Source: Granulicella sp. UBA5172 (GTDB taxonomy: Bacteria; Acidobacteriota; Terriglobia; Terriglobales; Acidobacteriaceae). From it: a stretch of DNA of 10,822 nt. The first letter of the stretch is position 1, and each line of letters begins with the position of its first letter. Made by a program: the position numbers and the translations under genes. The stretch covers positions 8,739-19,560 of the forward strand of contig DHWW01000206.1 of NCBI GenBank assembly GCA_002413385.1, read 5' to 3'. This document shows, piece by piece, positions 1 through 5,981 of the stretch. A model generated the notes under the pieces. That model saw nothing but the letters and a program-made list of their open reading frames with translations, did no database searches and was not told where the DNA came from.

Positions 1-483
1 TGCGGTCTGGTCTGCGGTCTGCGGCTCGGATTGCAGCGGCGACTGCGACGGAGTTGCGCTGGCAGCATACTGTGGCAATGATTCACTGAATTCGTCGCTG
101 CTGGCGACGGCCTTGTTATCGGTCGTATCCTGTCTATTCGCGGCGCCCATGGCTTCGCGGAGAGCGTGCAACAACTCATGGCGCCGCGGGCTCCTGGTAC
201 CACCGGCGATGGGATCGCCATCGACGCGCAGCAGTTCCATTCCCGGATACATGAGACCAACCTGCTCCGCGAACTCCGATACTTCGAGGTCGGGAAGCCA
301 GTGATCGAGCAGCAGGGCTTCGGTGGGCTGATCTTCAAGCTGTGCCATCGCCTCAGCACCACCGCGGGCTTCACGCACCTGCCAACGCAGACCGTTGAGG
401 CTGCTGCGTAACCGCTGCCGCAACGCCGGATCTGCACTTGCCAGCACGACCGTTCTGTCCAAACCAACGATTCCTGATCCCAT
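1..483 (-). CDS. Degenerate response-regulator receiver protein (partial, C-terminus off left edge)
   Basis: Open reading frame of 161 codons starting at ATG 483 and still open at base 1, so the C-terminal part is missing. A purine-rich AGGAAG ribosome site lies about 14 bases upstream. Residues 10-115 fold-match a CheY-like receiver by pattern: hydrophobic strand TVVLASAD, then LLLDHWLPDLE where D60 sits at the phosphoacceptor position. The acidic pair near residue 18 is reduced to one Asp (ASAD), and the usual Ser/Thr and Lys switch residues are not visible (LLRVDGDP replaces the usual strand-4 end), so phosphorylation may be lost or atypical. After residue 115 comes a polar Gln/Ser/Thr/Pro-rich linker (to residue 161), suggesting another domain follows. 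In Acidobacteriota such receivers often precede a sigma-54 AAA+ activator domain; that is inference because the domain is outside the window. It is third in a minus-strand operon after an OmpR-type regulator and a DHp protein. Confidence 0.75.
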   Translation of the reverse strand, partial: MGSGIVGLDRTVVLASADPALRQRLRSSLNGLRWQVREARGGAEAMAQLEDQPTEALLLDHWLPDLEVSEFAEQVGLMYPGMELLRVDGDPIAGGTRSPRRHELLHALREAMGAANRQDTTDNKAVASSDEFSESLPQYAASATPSQSPLQSEPQTADQTA

Positions 484-533
484 GGTATGTTCCCGCTTCC
501 TGTTCTTTCGATCTCTGCCAGGTTGATTCCTGC

Positions 534-561
534 CACGTTGCTCACTGCACGTTGCTTACTG
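534..561. repeat. 14-bp tandem duplication across a stop codon
   Basis: CACGTTGCTCACTG (534-547) is followed directly by CACGTTGCTTACTG (548-561), with one mismatch. On the minus strand the proximal copy carries the TAA stop of the DHp gene (558-556) and the distal copy carries a TGA at the same place. It looks like a replication-slippage duplication. Confidence 0.8.
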
Positions 562-792
562 CGCGGCAGCGTCTTCAAGTAGCAGCCGTTGGCGCATCTG
601 GTTAATGACTTCAAACATTCGCTTCGTTTCTTCAAGACCGCCGTCGACGGCCTCCTGCAAGGCGCTGTCATGACCCAGCATCCTGCCAATCTCAAGGCGG
701 CATTGCAGAGCGGTGAGCGGCTGGCAAAGGTCATGCAGATCTGCATGCATTTGATCCAGAAGGTCCTCGCGTGTCATGAGATTCATCGCCAT
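556..792 (-). CDS. Stand-alone histidine kinase DHp (H-box) domain protein
   Basis: A 78-residue protein. Residues 10-70 are two predicted helices of a HisKA-type dimerisation/phosphoacceptor domain. The H-box is DLHDLCQPLTAL with H20 as candidate phosphoacceptor, D21 as the adjacent acid and P25 as the conserved proline; a second amphipathic helix follows (about 44-70). No N, G1, F or G2 box of a HATPase domain exists in this frame or the other frames nearby, and there is no sensor or membrane segment, so it cannot make phospho-His alone. Start ATG 792 lies 3 bases after the TAG of the upstream response regulator gene, with CGGAG inside that gene as ribosome site, so the two are translationally coupled. 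Likely roles are His-phosphotransfer between the two flanking receiver proteins, a scaffold, or a partner for a kinase encoded elsewhere. The fold assignment is from the motif; the role is inference. Confidence 0.75.
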   Translation of the reverse strand: MAMNLMTREDLLDQMHADLHDLCQPLTALQCRLEIGRMLGHDSALQEAVDGGLEETKRMFEVINQMRQRLLLEDAAAQ

Positions 793-795
793 CGT

Positions 796-1572
796 CTAAG
801 CTCCGCGAGCAAGCTCGGCCGCTGCCTGCACGTCTTCCTGGGTTGCTTTAACCTGGGTGGAAGGTTGTTCGAAGCGAGGAATCCTGCGCTTGTCGCGGAG
901 GCGGTAGCCTGATCCTCGAACTGTCTCGATGACCGATCCTCCTGATTCATCTTCGGGATGGGAAGCAGCGAGCTTCCTGCGCAGATAGGTCACGTAGACA
1001 TCGATGATGTTGGTTCCGGCTGCCGGCGTTGAATGCCAGACCTGGCTGAGCAACTCCGCACGGGAGGAACAAACACCGCGCCGCAGCATGAGGAACTCCA
1101 TCAGGGTGAACTCCTTGGCGGTGAGATCGATGGGGACGCCCTCATAGTTCACGGTGCGCTCCATGCGGTTCATCTCAACGCCGCCGAAGCGCAGAACGGG
1201 ATCGGCGAAGTGTTCGCGGCGGCGCAGGAGAGCGCGGCAGCGGGCCATCAGTTCATGAAAGCTGAAGGGCTTGAGGACGAAGTCGTCGGCTCCGAGGTCG
1301 AGGCAGCGAACGCGCTCCTGGACCTGACTGCGGCCGGTAAGCACCAGGACAGCGGTGCTGGGGAAGTCTCTGCGCATGGCCTCGAGCACCTCGGTGCCAT
1401 CGCGGCGCGGCAGGCCGAGATCCAGCACCATGAGATCGGGGGCCTGCTGCGCGGCCATCTCGAGCGCGGCGTCACCATCTCCAACCCATTCCACCTCGTG
1501 GCCCTCCAGCATGAGCCCCTTGCGGAGAAACACCCCCAACGACTGATCATCTTCAACAACCAAAACACGCAT
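796..1572 (-). CDS. OmpR/PhoB-family two-component response regulator
   Basis: 258 residues from ATG 1572, which has GGAAGG about six bases upstream; the frame extends further upstream but the receiver begins exactly at this Met (MRVLVVEDD). Receiver domain 1-115 has the acidic pair D8/D9, phosphoacceptor D51 (VLDLGLPRRDG), switch T79 and conserved K101 followed by PF. Residues about 122-226 are a winged-helix DNA-binding domain: LTAKEFTLMEFLM, recognition helix region TNIIDVYVTYLRRKL and the C-terminal hairpin IETVRGSGYRL. A 30-residue charged tail, unusual for the family, follows. The protein is a DNA-binding transcriptional regulator activated by phosphorylation; its target genes are not evident. 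No full sensor kinase is adjacent; instead the next gene encodes only a DHp domain. First gene of the minus-strand operon, divergent from lexA. Confidence 0.93.
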   Translation of the reverse strand: MRVLVVEDDQSLGVFLRKGLMLEGHEVEWVGDGDAALEMAAQQAPDLMVLDLGLPRRDGTEVLEAMRRDFPSTAVLVLTGRSQVQERVRCLDLGADDFVLKPFSFHELMARCRALLRRREHFADPVLRFGGVEMNRMERTVNYEGVPIDLTAKEFTLMEFLMLRRGVCSSRAELLSQVWHSTPAAGTNIIDVYVTYLRRKLAASHPEDESGGSVIETVRGSGYRLRDKRRIPRFEQPSTQVKATQEDVQAAAELARGA

Positions 1573-1797
1573 AGCAGACCTTCCGTGAATAAATAAAAGC
1601 CAATTCTGTGAAGTACATCGGCAAGACCATCGATGTTCTAATCCCGGTGTCCTATTACCATCCACCGCCGAATGGTGCGGGACAACGAATACCTATGCAG
1701 ATCTAATGATTCGTTCTCCCACTTCGGGACAGGTTGGCGAAGTCCCATTTTGGAGCAGGTCATTAGCAAAGAGGGTTCCCGTAAAATTTCGTCACCA

Positions 1798-1820
1798 GTT
1801 CGCCTTTTATTCGCTAGAAT
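1798..1820 (+). promoter_or_regulatory. lexA promoter with candidate SOS operator
   Basis: GTTC (1798-1801), seven bases, then ATTC (1809-1812) is one base from the GTTC-N7-GTTC direct repeat known as the LexA box of alphaproteobacteria. A TAGAAT -10 element (1815-1820) follows at once, placing the transcription start at about 1827, the A of the lexA ATG. No convincing -35 or ribosome site is seen. The location fits autorepression. The LexA box used by this lineage is not known to me, so the operator call is tentative. Confidence 0.4.
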
Positions 1821-1826
1821 GACGGC

Positions 1827-2432
1827 ATGGCAATCACGCGTCGGCAAAAAGAAGTAATCGACTTTCTTTCCAGCTTCACGGCCAGGAACGGGTACTCTCC
1901 TTCGTACGAAGAGATTGCCGCGGGACTGGGGCTGAACTCGCTGGCCACGGTGCATAAGCACGTTACGAATCTGCAGAATAAGGGCATGCTGCAGAGGGCC
2001 CACAATCGCAGCCGGTCGATCGATGTGATTCCGCAGCGATCTCCGCGGAAGGTGATGGACCGCCTGCCGTTGCTGGGCCGCATTGCGGCGGGCAAGCCGC
2101 TGGAGGCGATCGAGACGGCGGAGACGATTTCGCTGGGCGACATTATTGGGAACCGTGAGGTGTATGCGCTGGAAGTCCGGGGCGACTCGATGCGCGACGA
2201 GCACATTGTGTCGGGGGACTATGTGCTGGTGGAGCGGACACATACGGCGCGCGAAGGAGAGATCGTGGTGGCGCTGATCGACGGAAGCGATGCAACGCTG
2301 AAGCGGTTCTATCGTGAGGGGAACGTGATACGGCTACAGCCATCGAATGCCGAGATGCAGCCGATCTATGCTCCGGCGAGCAGTGTCAGCATCCAGGGCA
2401 AAGTGCTTGGGATGCTGCGCAAGTACGCCTGA
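1827..2432 (+). CDS. lexA: LexA SOS-response repressor
   Basis: 201 residues, normal for LexA. N-terminal winged helix (1-65) begins MAITRRQKEVIDFL and contains GYSPSYEEIAAGLGL and the recognition helix LATVHKHVTNL. The hinge holds the autocleavage bond A88-G89 (GRIAAGKP). The S24-type peptidase domain (about 78-201) has catalytic S121 (RGDSM) and K159 (DATLKRFY). LexA represses DNA-repair genes and cleaves itself when stimulated by RecA filaments. Start ATG 1827 matches the family N-terminus. There is no Shine-Dalgarno sequence, and a TAGAAT box ends six bases before the ATG, so the transcript is probably leaderless. It is divergent from the response-regulator operon, and a transporter adaptor gene follows 91 bases downstream. 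Confidence 0.97.
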   Translation: MAITRRQKEVIDFLSSFTARNGYSPSYEEIAAGLGLNSLATVHKHVTNLQNKGMLQRAHNRSRSIDVIPQRSPRKVMDRLPLLGRIAAGKPLEAIETAETISLGDIIGNREVYALEVRGDSMRDEHIVSGDYVLVERTHTAREGEIVVALIDGSDATLKRFYREGNVIRLQPSNAEMQPIYAPASSVSIQGKVLGMLRKYA

Positions 2433-2523
2433 AACCCGAACGCCGGCGGCGGCATGGAACCGGCGCGGCAATTGCTGCGTAACTCAACTCCGAAGAGCAA
2501 ATTCTGACGGCTTCGGAGGCCCC

Positions 2524-3750
2524 TTGAACTCGTCCACTAGAACAAAGTCCAAGTCACGGAAGCGGATTTGGATCATCCTCGCTGTGGTTGTTTGCGTGCT
2601 GGGTGGCGGCGGATTTGTCGCGGCCAAAACCCTCGGCGGGTCTCCACCGCTGGATCCATCGCAACTGGGGACTGCCGAGACCGGCGATCTTGCGCGTTCG
2701 GTTGTGGCGACGGGCAAGGTCCAGCCGATCACCGAAGTCGAGGTGAAATCGAAGGCCAGCGGAATTGTTACCAAGCTGGATACCGACATCAACCAGACGG
2801 TTCATACGGGACAGGTGCTGGCGCAACTGGATCAGGAAGAGATTCTGGACCAGGTTGCGGCGCAGAAGGCACAACTCGGCGCGGCGCAGGCCAGTGCGCG
2901 ATCGGCCACGGCCGCTGTCACGTACGACCGGGTCGCAGCGGAGGCGCCGGATCTTCCGATGTTTGAGCACTCGTATCACCGGGCGCTGGAGATGCAGAAG
3001 GATGGTGTGGTGTCGCAACAGGCGCTGGACGATGCGCACCAGAAGTACCTTGCGGCGCTGAATATACGCGATAAAGCCGTGGCGCAGATTGCCGTTGATA
3101 CGGCACGGGAGCATCAGATGCAGTCCCAGGTGCAGCAGGCGCAGGCGTCGCTGAACCAGTTGGAGGAGCAGCTTTCGTACACCACGGTGACATCGCCGAT
3201 TGATGGCGTGGTGCTGTCGCGCGACGTGCAGGTGGGCGATGCGGTGAGCTCGATTCTGGTGCTGGGGTCGACGGCGACACTGGTGATGACGCTGGGGGAT
3301 ATCCACGAAGTGTACGTAAAGGGCAAGGTCGACGAATCGGATATTGCGAAGGTTTATCTTGGTCAGGCGGCGCGGATCAAGGTGCAGAGTTTCCCGAACA
3401 AGACGTTTGCCGGTCGCGTTACAAAGATTGCTCCGCTGGGCGTGGAGAAGGATAACGTCACGACCTTTGAGGTGCAGATTTCGATTGAGAATCCGGGCGG
3501 CGAGCTAAAGGCGAACATGACGGCGAATGCTGAAATCGTGCTCGAGGAGCATAAGAATGTGCTGACGATTCCAGAGCAAGCCGTGATCTATGACAAGGAC
3601 CGGAGCGCGTCGGTGTGGGTTCCCGATGCCCATGGCAAAGATGGGCATCGCGTGGTGAAGATCAAGACGGGCATTTCAAACGGCAGTCGCATCGAGGTAC
3701 TCTCCGGCCTGAAGTCCGGGGACAAGGTAGTGCTGCAGCAGACATCGTAA
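2524..3750 (+). CDS. MacA/HlyD-type efflux periplasmic adaptor protein
   Basis: 408 residues from TTG 2524, chosen because GGAGG (2515-2519) lies four bases upstream, no ATG or GTG is nearby, and the product then begins with a basic N-terminus and a membrane anchor at 15-35 (IWIILAVVVCVLGGGG). Domains in order: anchor; first lipoyl half 70-103 (EVKSKASGIVTKL, GQVLAQLD); alpha-helical hairpin/coiled coil about 105-215, rich in Ala and Gln; second lipoyl half 218-245 (TTVTSPIDGVVLSR, VGDAV); beta-barrel 255-345; membrane-proximal domain to the end (IPEQAVIY, GLKSGDKVVL). Such proteins join an inner-membrane ABC or RND pump to an outer-membrane TolC channel for export of small molecules or peptides. 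No pump or channel gene lies nearby in this window, so the substrate is unknown. A DUF4097 gene follows after 25 bases and is probably co-transcribed. Confidence 0.88.
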   Translation: MNSSTRTKSKSRKRIWIILAVVVCVLGGGGFVAAKTLGGSPPLDPSQLGTAETGDLARSVVATGKVQPITEVEVKSKASGIVTKLDTDINQTVHTGQVLAQLDQEEILDQVAAQKAQLGAAQASARSATAAVTYDRVAAEAPDLPMFEHSYHRALEMQKDGVVSQQALDDAHQKYLAALNIRDKAVAQIAVDTAREHQMQSQVQQAQASLNQLEEQLSYTTVTSPIDGVVLSRDVQVGDAVSSILVLGSTATLVMTLGDIHEVYVKGKVDESDIAKVYLGQAARIKVQSFPNKTFAGRVTKIAPLGVEKDNVTTFEVQISIENPGGELKANMTANAEIVLEEHKNVLTIPEQAVIYDKDRSASVWVPDAHGKDGHRVVKIKTGISNGSRIEVLSGLKSGDKVVLQQTS

Positions 3751-3775
3751 ATTTGATTCAAAGAAGGTGAATGAT

Positions 3776-4651
3776 ATGAAGTTTCGACTGATTGCAGGAA
3801 CCGCACTCCTGATGGTTTCGACCGCTGCCTTCGGGTTGGATCACCAGTTCGAGCGCACGCTGAATGTTTCTTCGCAACCGGATCTGTATGTGGCGACGGG
3901 GTCGGGGAATATCACGATTCACTCGGGGAACGACAGCCAGATCCACATCGTCGGCCACGTACATGCGGGGTGGAGCATGTTTGGGATCGGCGGCACGCTG
4001 GGCGGGGTCAATGAGCGCATCCGGCGCATCATCGACAATCCGCCGGTGGTACAGAATGGCAACTCGGTGCGGGTCGGCGAGTCGAACGATCATGACCTGT
4101 ACAACAACATCAGCATCGACTACGACATCTCTGTGCCGGCGGCGGTTGCACTGAACCTGCATAGCGGCTCGGGGGATATTGAAGTTGACCACGTGGGACG
4201 TTATCTGTCGGCGACGAGCGGCTCGGGGAATGTGCGAGCGCATGGCGTCCACGGCCCGGCGGAGCTTGGGACGGGCTCGGGCGACATTGAGCTGGGAGAA
4301 GAGGGGCCCGGCGATGTGAAGGCCAAGACCGGGTCGGGGAATATCAAGGTTCAGGGACTCAACGGGGGCCTCACGGCACGGAGTGGGTCCGGGGATATTG
4401 AGGGAGATGGGCGGCTCACAGGTGCTGCGAATCTTTTAGCCGGCTCGGGCAATATCAAGCTGCACCTTACACCGGACGCACACTTCAACCTGGAGGCTTC
4501 GACAGGTTCGGGCGATATTCACGTAAATTTCCCGGGCGCTCCCGAACAAGGGGACAACTCGCGTCATCATATGACGGCACCGATCCATGGCGGGGGAGCT
4601 CCGCTGGAGGTTCGAACGGGCTCGGGGGATATTGAGATCGACAGCCATTAG
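3776..4651 (+). CDS. Secreted DUF4097-family beta-strand repeat protein
   Basis: 291 residues from ATG 3776, with AGAAGG at 3762-3767 and eight bases of spacing; a GTG nine bases upstream is in frame but overlaps that ribosome site. Residues 1-20 (MKFRLIAGTALLMVSTAAFG) look like a signal peptide, so the protein should be exported. The body carries nine GSG[DN] motifs at residues 42, 131, 149, 167, 186, 203, 223, 244 and 282, each followed by a short beta strand such as IEV or IKL, spaced 17-21 residues in the centre. This is the pattern of DUF4097 (putative adhesin-like) proteins, expected to form a right-handed beta-solenoid. Gly-Ser-Gly-Asn and Gly-Ser-Gly-Asp copies alternate almost perfectly. 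No catalytic residues are evident. The biochemical role of the family is unknown to me; envelope location beside an efflux adaptor suggests envelope stress or surface function. Confidence 0.85.
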   Translation: MKFRLIAGTALLMVSTAAFGLDHQFERTLNVSSQPDLYVATGSGNITIHSGNDSQIHIVGHVHAGWSMFGIGGTLGGVNERIRRIIDNPPVVQNGNSVRVGESNDHDLYNNISIDYDISVPAAVALNLHSGSGDIEVDHVGRYLSATSGSGNVRAHGVHGPAELGTGSGDIELGEEGPGDVKAKTGSGNIKVQGLNGGLTARSGSGDIEGDGRLTGAANLLAGSGNIKLHLTPDAHFNLEASTGSGDIHVNFPGAPEQGDNSRHHMTAPIHGGGAPLEVRTGSGDIEIDSH

Positions 4652-4669
4652 GCAGAGGGTGGTCCGCTG

Positions 4670-4698
4670 TTCGCAAGAAGCAGCGGGACCGCTACACT
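4670..4698 (+). promoter_or_regulatory. Promoter of the HAD phosphatase gene, leaderless layout
   Basis: TTCGCA (4670-4675) and TACACT (4693-4698) are separated by 17 bases, a standard sigma-70 spacing. The -10 box ends seven bases before ATG 4706, so transcription should start on or next to the initiation codon. No ribosome site is seen in the 54-base gap. Confidence 0.5.
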
Positions 4699-4705
4699 GT
4701 TAGTC

Positions 4706-5446
4706 ATGGCCAGTGGTGCACCACGTCTGCTCGTGTTCGATCTCGACGGTACGCTGATCAATTCGTCGCTCGACCTTTGCAACTCGGTGAATGCGGCGCT
4801 TGAGTCGGTACGGAGACCCTTGCTGCCCAACGCGCTGATTGCCAGTTATATCGGGGATGGCGCGGCGATGCTGGTGCGTCGCGCGCTAGGCGATCCCGGG
4901 GATCTGGATGCGCTGCACCCGAGGGATGGGGACGATCTTTTTCGCCGCACCTTTGAGTTTTTTCTCGACTACTACCGCGAGCATAAGCTGGACAATACGC
5001 ACTGCTATGACGGCGTCCTCGATGCACTTTGGAGGATCCGCTCGGGCCATCCGGAGCTGCCCATGGCGGTGCTCACCAACAAGCCGGTAGTCCCATCGCG
5101 TGAGATTTGCAACGCGCTGGGGCTGTCGCAGTACTTTTTTCAAAACTACGGTGGGAACTCCTTCGAGACCAAGAAGCCCGATCCGACGGGGCTGCTGCAA
5201 CTGATCGACGAGGCGACTTCCCTGCTGGCTGGCAACCGGTCAGCGGCGCCCATTTTGCCGAGCGACATTTTGCCGAGAGACGTGGCGATGATCGGGGATT
5301 CGGATGTGGACGTGCTGACGGCGCGGCGTTGTGGGGTGCGGTCGGTGGGGTGCAGGTTCGGGCTGGCTCCTGCGGCACTTGCTGCGGCAGAACCGGATGC
5401 TGGCGTCGATCATCCATCGGAGTGGCCAGAGGTGCTGGGACTTTAG
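4706..5446 (+). CDS. HAD-family hydrolase, phosphoglycolate phosphatase-like
   Basis: 246 residues. HAD motif I is FDLDGTLINS with nucleophile D12 and acid/base D14; motif II is LTNK (T124); motif III is K157 in TKKPDP; motif IV is GDSDVD (D198, D202). The helical cap of about residues 20-100 between motifs I and II marks a subfamily I, Gph-like enzyme. The Gph reaction removes phosphate from 2-phosphoglycolate, a product of DNA repair and oxygenase side reactions; other small phosphate esters are equally possible for this family. Between motifs III and IV there is an insert (about 173-192) holding the duplicated peptide ILPSD-ILPRD, encoded by a 15-bp tandem duplication. It has its own promoter and ends 18 bases from the convergent dinB-like gene. 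Confidence 0.88.
   Translation: MASGAPRLLVFDLDGTLINSSLDLCNSVNAALESVRRPLLPNALIASYIGDGAAMLVRRALGDPGDLDALHPRDGDDLFRRTFEFFLDYYREHKLDNTHCYDGVLDALWRIRSGHPELPMAVLTNKPVVPSREICNALGLSQYFFQNYGGNSFETKKPDPTGLLQLIDEATSLLAGNRSAAPILPSDILPRDVAMIGDSDVDVLTARRCGVRSVGCRFGLAPAALAAAEPDAGVDHPSEWPEVLGL
5252..5281. repeat. 15-bp tandem duplication inside the HAD gene
   Basis: ATTTTGCCGAGCGAC (5252-5266) is followed by ATTTTGCCGAGAGAC (5267-5281), one mismatch, in frame. It encodes ILPSD then ILPRD in the segment before HAD motif IV. Confidence 0.85.
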
Positions 5447-5474
5447 GCTGCTACTTCCATGCTGCTACTTCCAT
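5447..5474. repeat. 14-bp perfect tandem duplication at convergent gene ends
   Basis: GCTGCTACTTCCAT occurs at 5447-5460 and again at 5461-5474. The second copy holds the TAG stop of the minus-strand dinB-like gene (5467-5465); the first copy lies just after the stop of the HAD gene and repeats that TAG. It fills nearly the whole gap between the two convergent genes. Confidence 0.85.
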
Positions 5475-5978
5475 GCGCCCAGCAAGCGCCGCAGGACGAT
5501 GAGTTCGCCGGTGTGATAGGCGGCGTGGTCGGCGATCAGGAAGGCCTCTCGCAGCAGCGACTGGTGGCCGTCTCCCCATGGAAAGGGAGCGGTGAGTTCT
5601 TTATCGTCCGCAGCTTTGAGGAGCTTCTCGAAGGCTTTGCGGTCTTCGCGAACGTGATGGACGGATTGCTCCCAGGAATCGGCGTCAGGGGGCTGGGGAT
5701 TGAACCGGCCAGTAGGCTTCGGGCCACTTGCGAGGCTTGTAACTGCCGTCGGCGTTGTTGCTGAAGTCGAGGATGTCGCGCTGCGCAATACGAATGTGTT
5801 CGAGAATTTGCCAGGCTGAGTAGGGGAGGTTGTCGGGGACGGTGCCGCGGAACTGCGCGGAAAAGTCCTTCACTGCATCGTCTAAGGTCGCGTGGGCCTG
5901 GCCGCCGTCAAGCAATACCTGTAATTGTTTCCTGAGGGCCTGGCCCAGACTCGCATCTCGCTTTGCATGATCTGTCAT
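5465..5978 (-). pseudogene. DinB-like (DinB_2) protein gene split by a frame change
   Basis: Two minus-strand frames make one DinB-superfamily protein. Frame A runs from ATG 5978 to TGA 5685 (97 residues: MTDHAKRDASLG ... KWPEAYWPVQSPAP) and contains the first metal-ligand-type histidine, H61 in WQILEHIRIAQ. Frame B continues with DADSWEQSV and carries the rest of the family pattern, including the two further histidines in ADHAAYHTGELIVLRRLLGAW, to TAG 5465. The junction is a run of five C (5692-5688) followed by TGA; one base fewer or two more in the run, or a +1 slip of the ribosome at CCC-TGA, joins the frames near the PAPPD segment usual for this family. It may be a true pseudogene, a sequencing error or programmed frameshifting. 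DinB_2 proteins are four-helix bundles with a His-coordinated metal; substrate unknown. The start is three bases after the ROK gene stop, so it is last in that operon. Confidence 0.8.
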
Positions 5979-5981
5979 GCC

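Noticed and set aside
1033..1596. Plus-strand frame of 187 residues
   Set aside because: It is the antisense of the response-regulator gene, whose family motifs are complete on the minus strand.
1721..1746. Overlapping inverted repeats ACTTCG/CGAAGT and GGGAC/GTCCC upstream of lexA
   Set aside because: Arms of five or six bases with 11-base loops occur easily by chance, and the site is about 80 bases from the gene.
2441..2465. CGCCGG/CCGGCG hairpin after lexA as a terminator
   Set aside because: Six-base stem, 13-base loop and no T tract; GC-rich chance pairing is likely.
2347..2523. ATG 2347 as the start of the efflux adaptor
   Set aside because: It lies inside lexA and adds a Cys/Arg-rich stretch without family features; the TTG at 2524 has a ribosome site and directly precedes the membrane anchor.
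2554..3306. Minus-strand 250-residue frame
   Set aside because: His/Arg-rich shadow of the adaptor gene with no recognisable domain.
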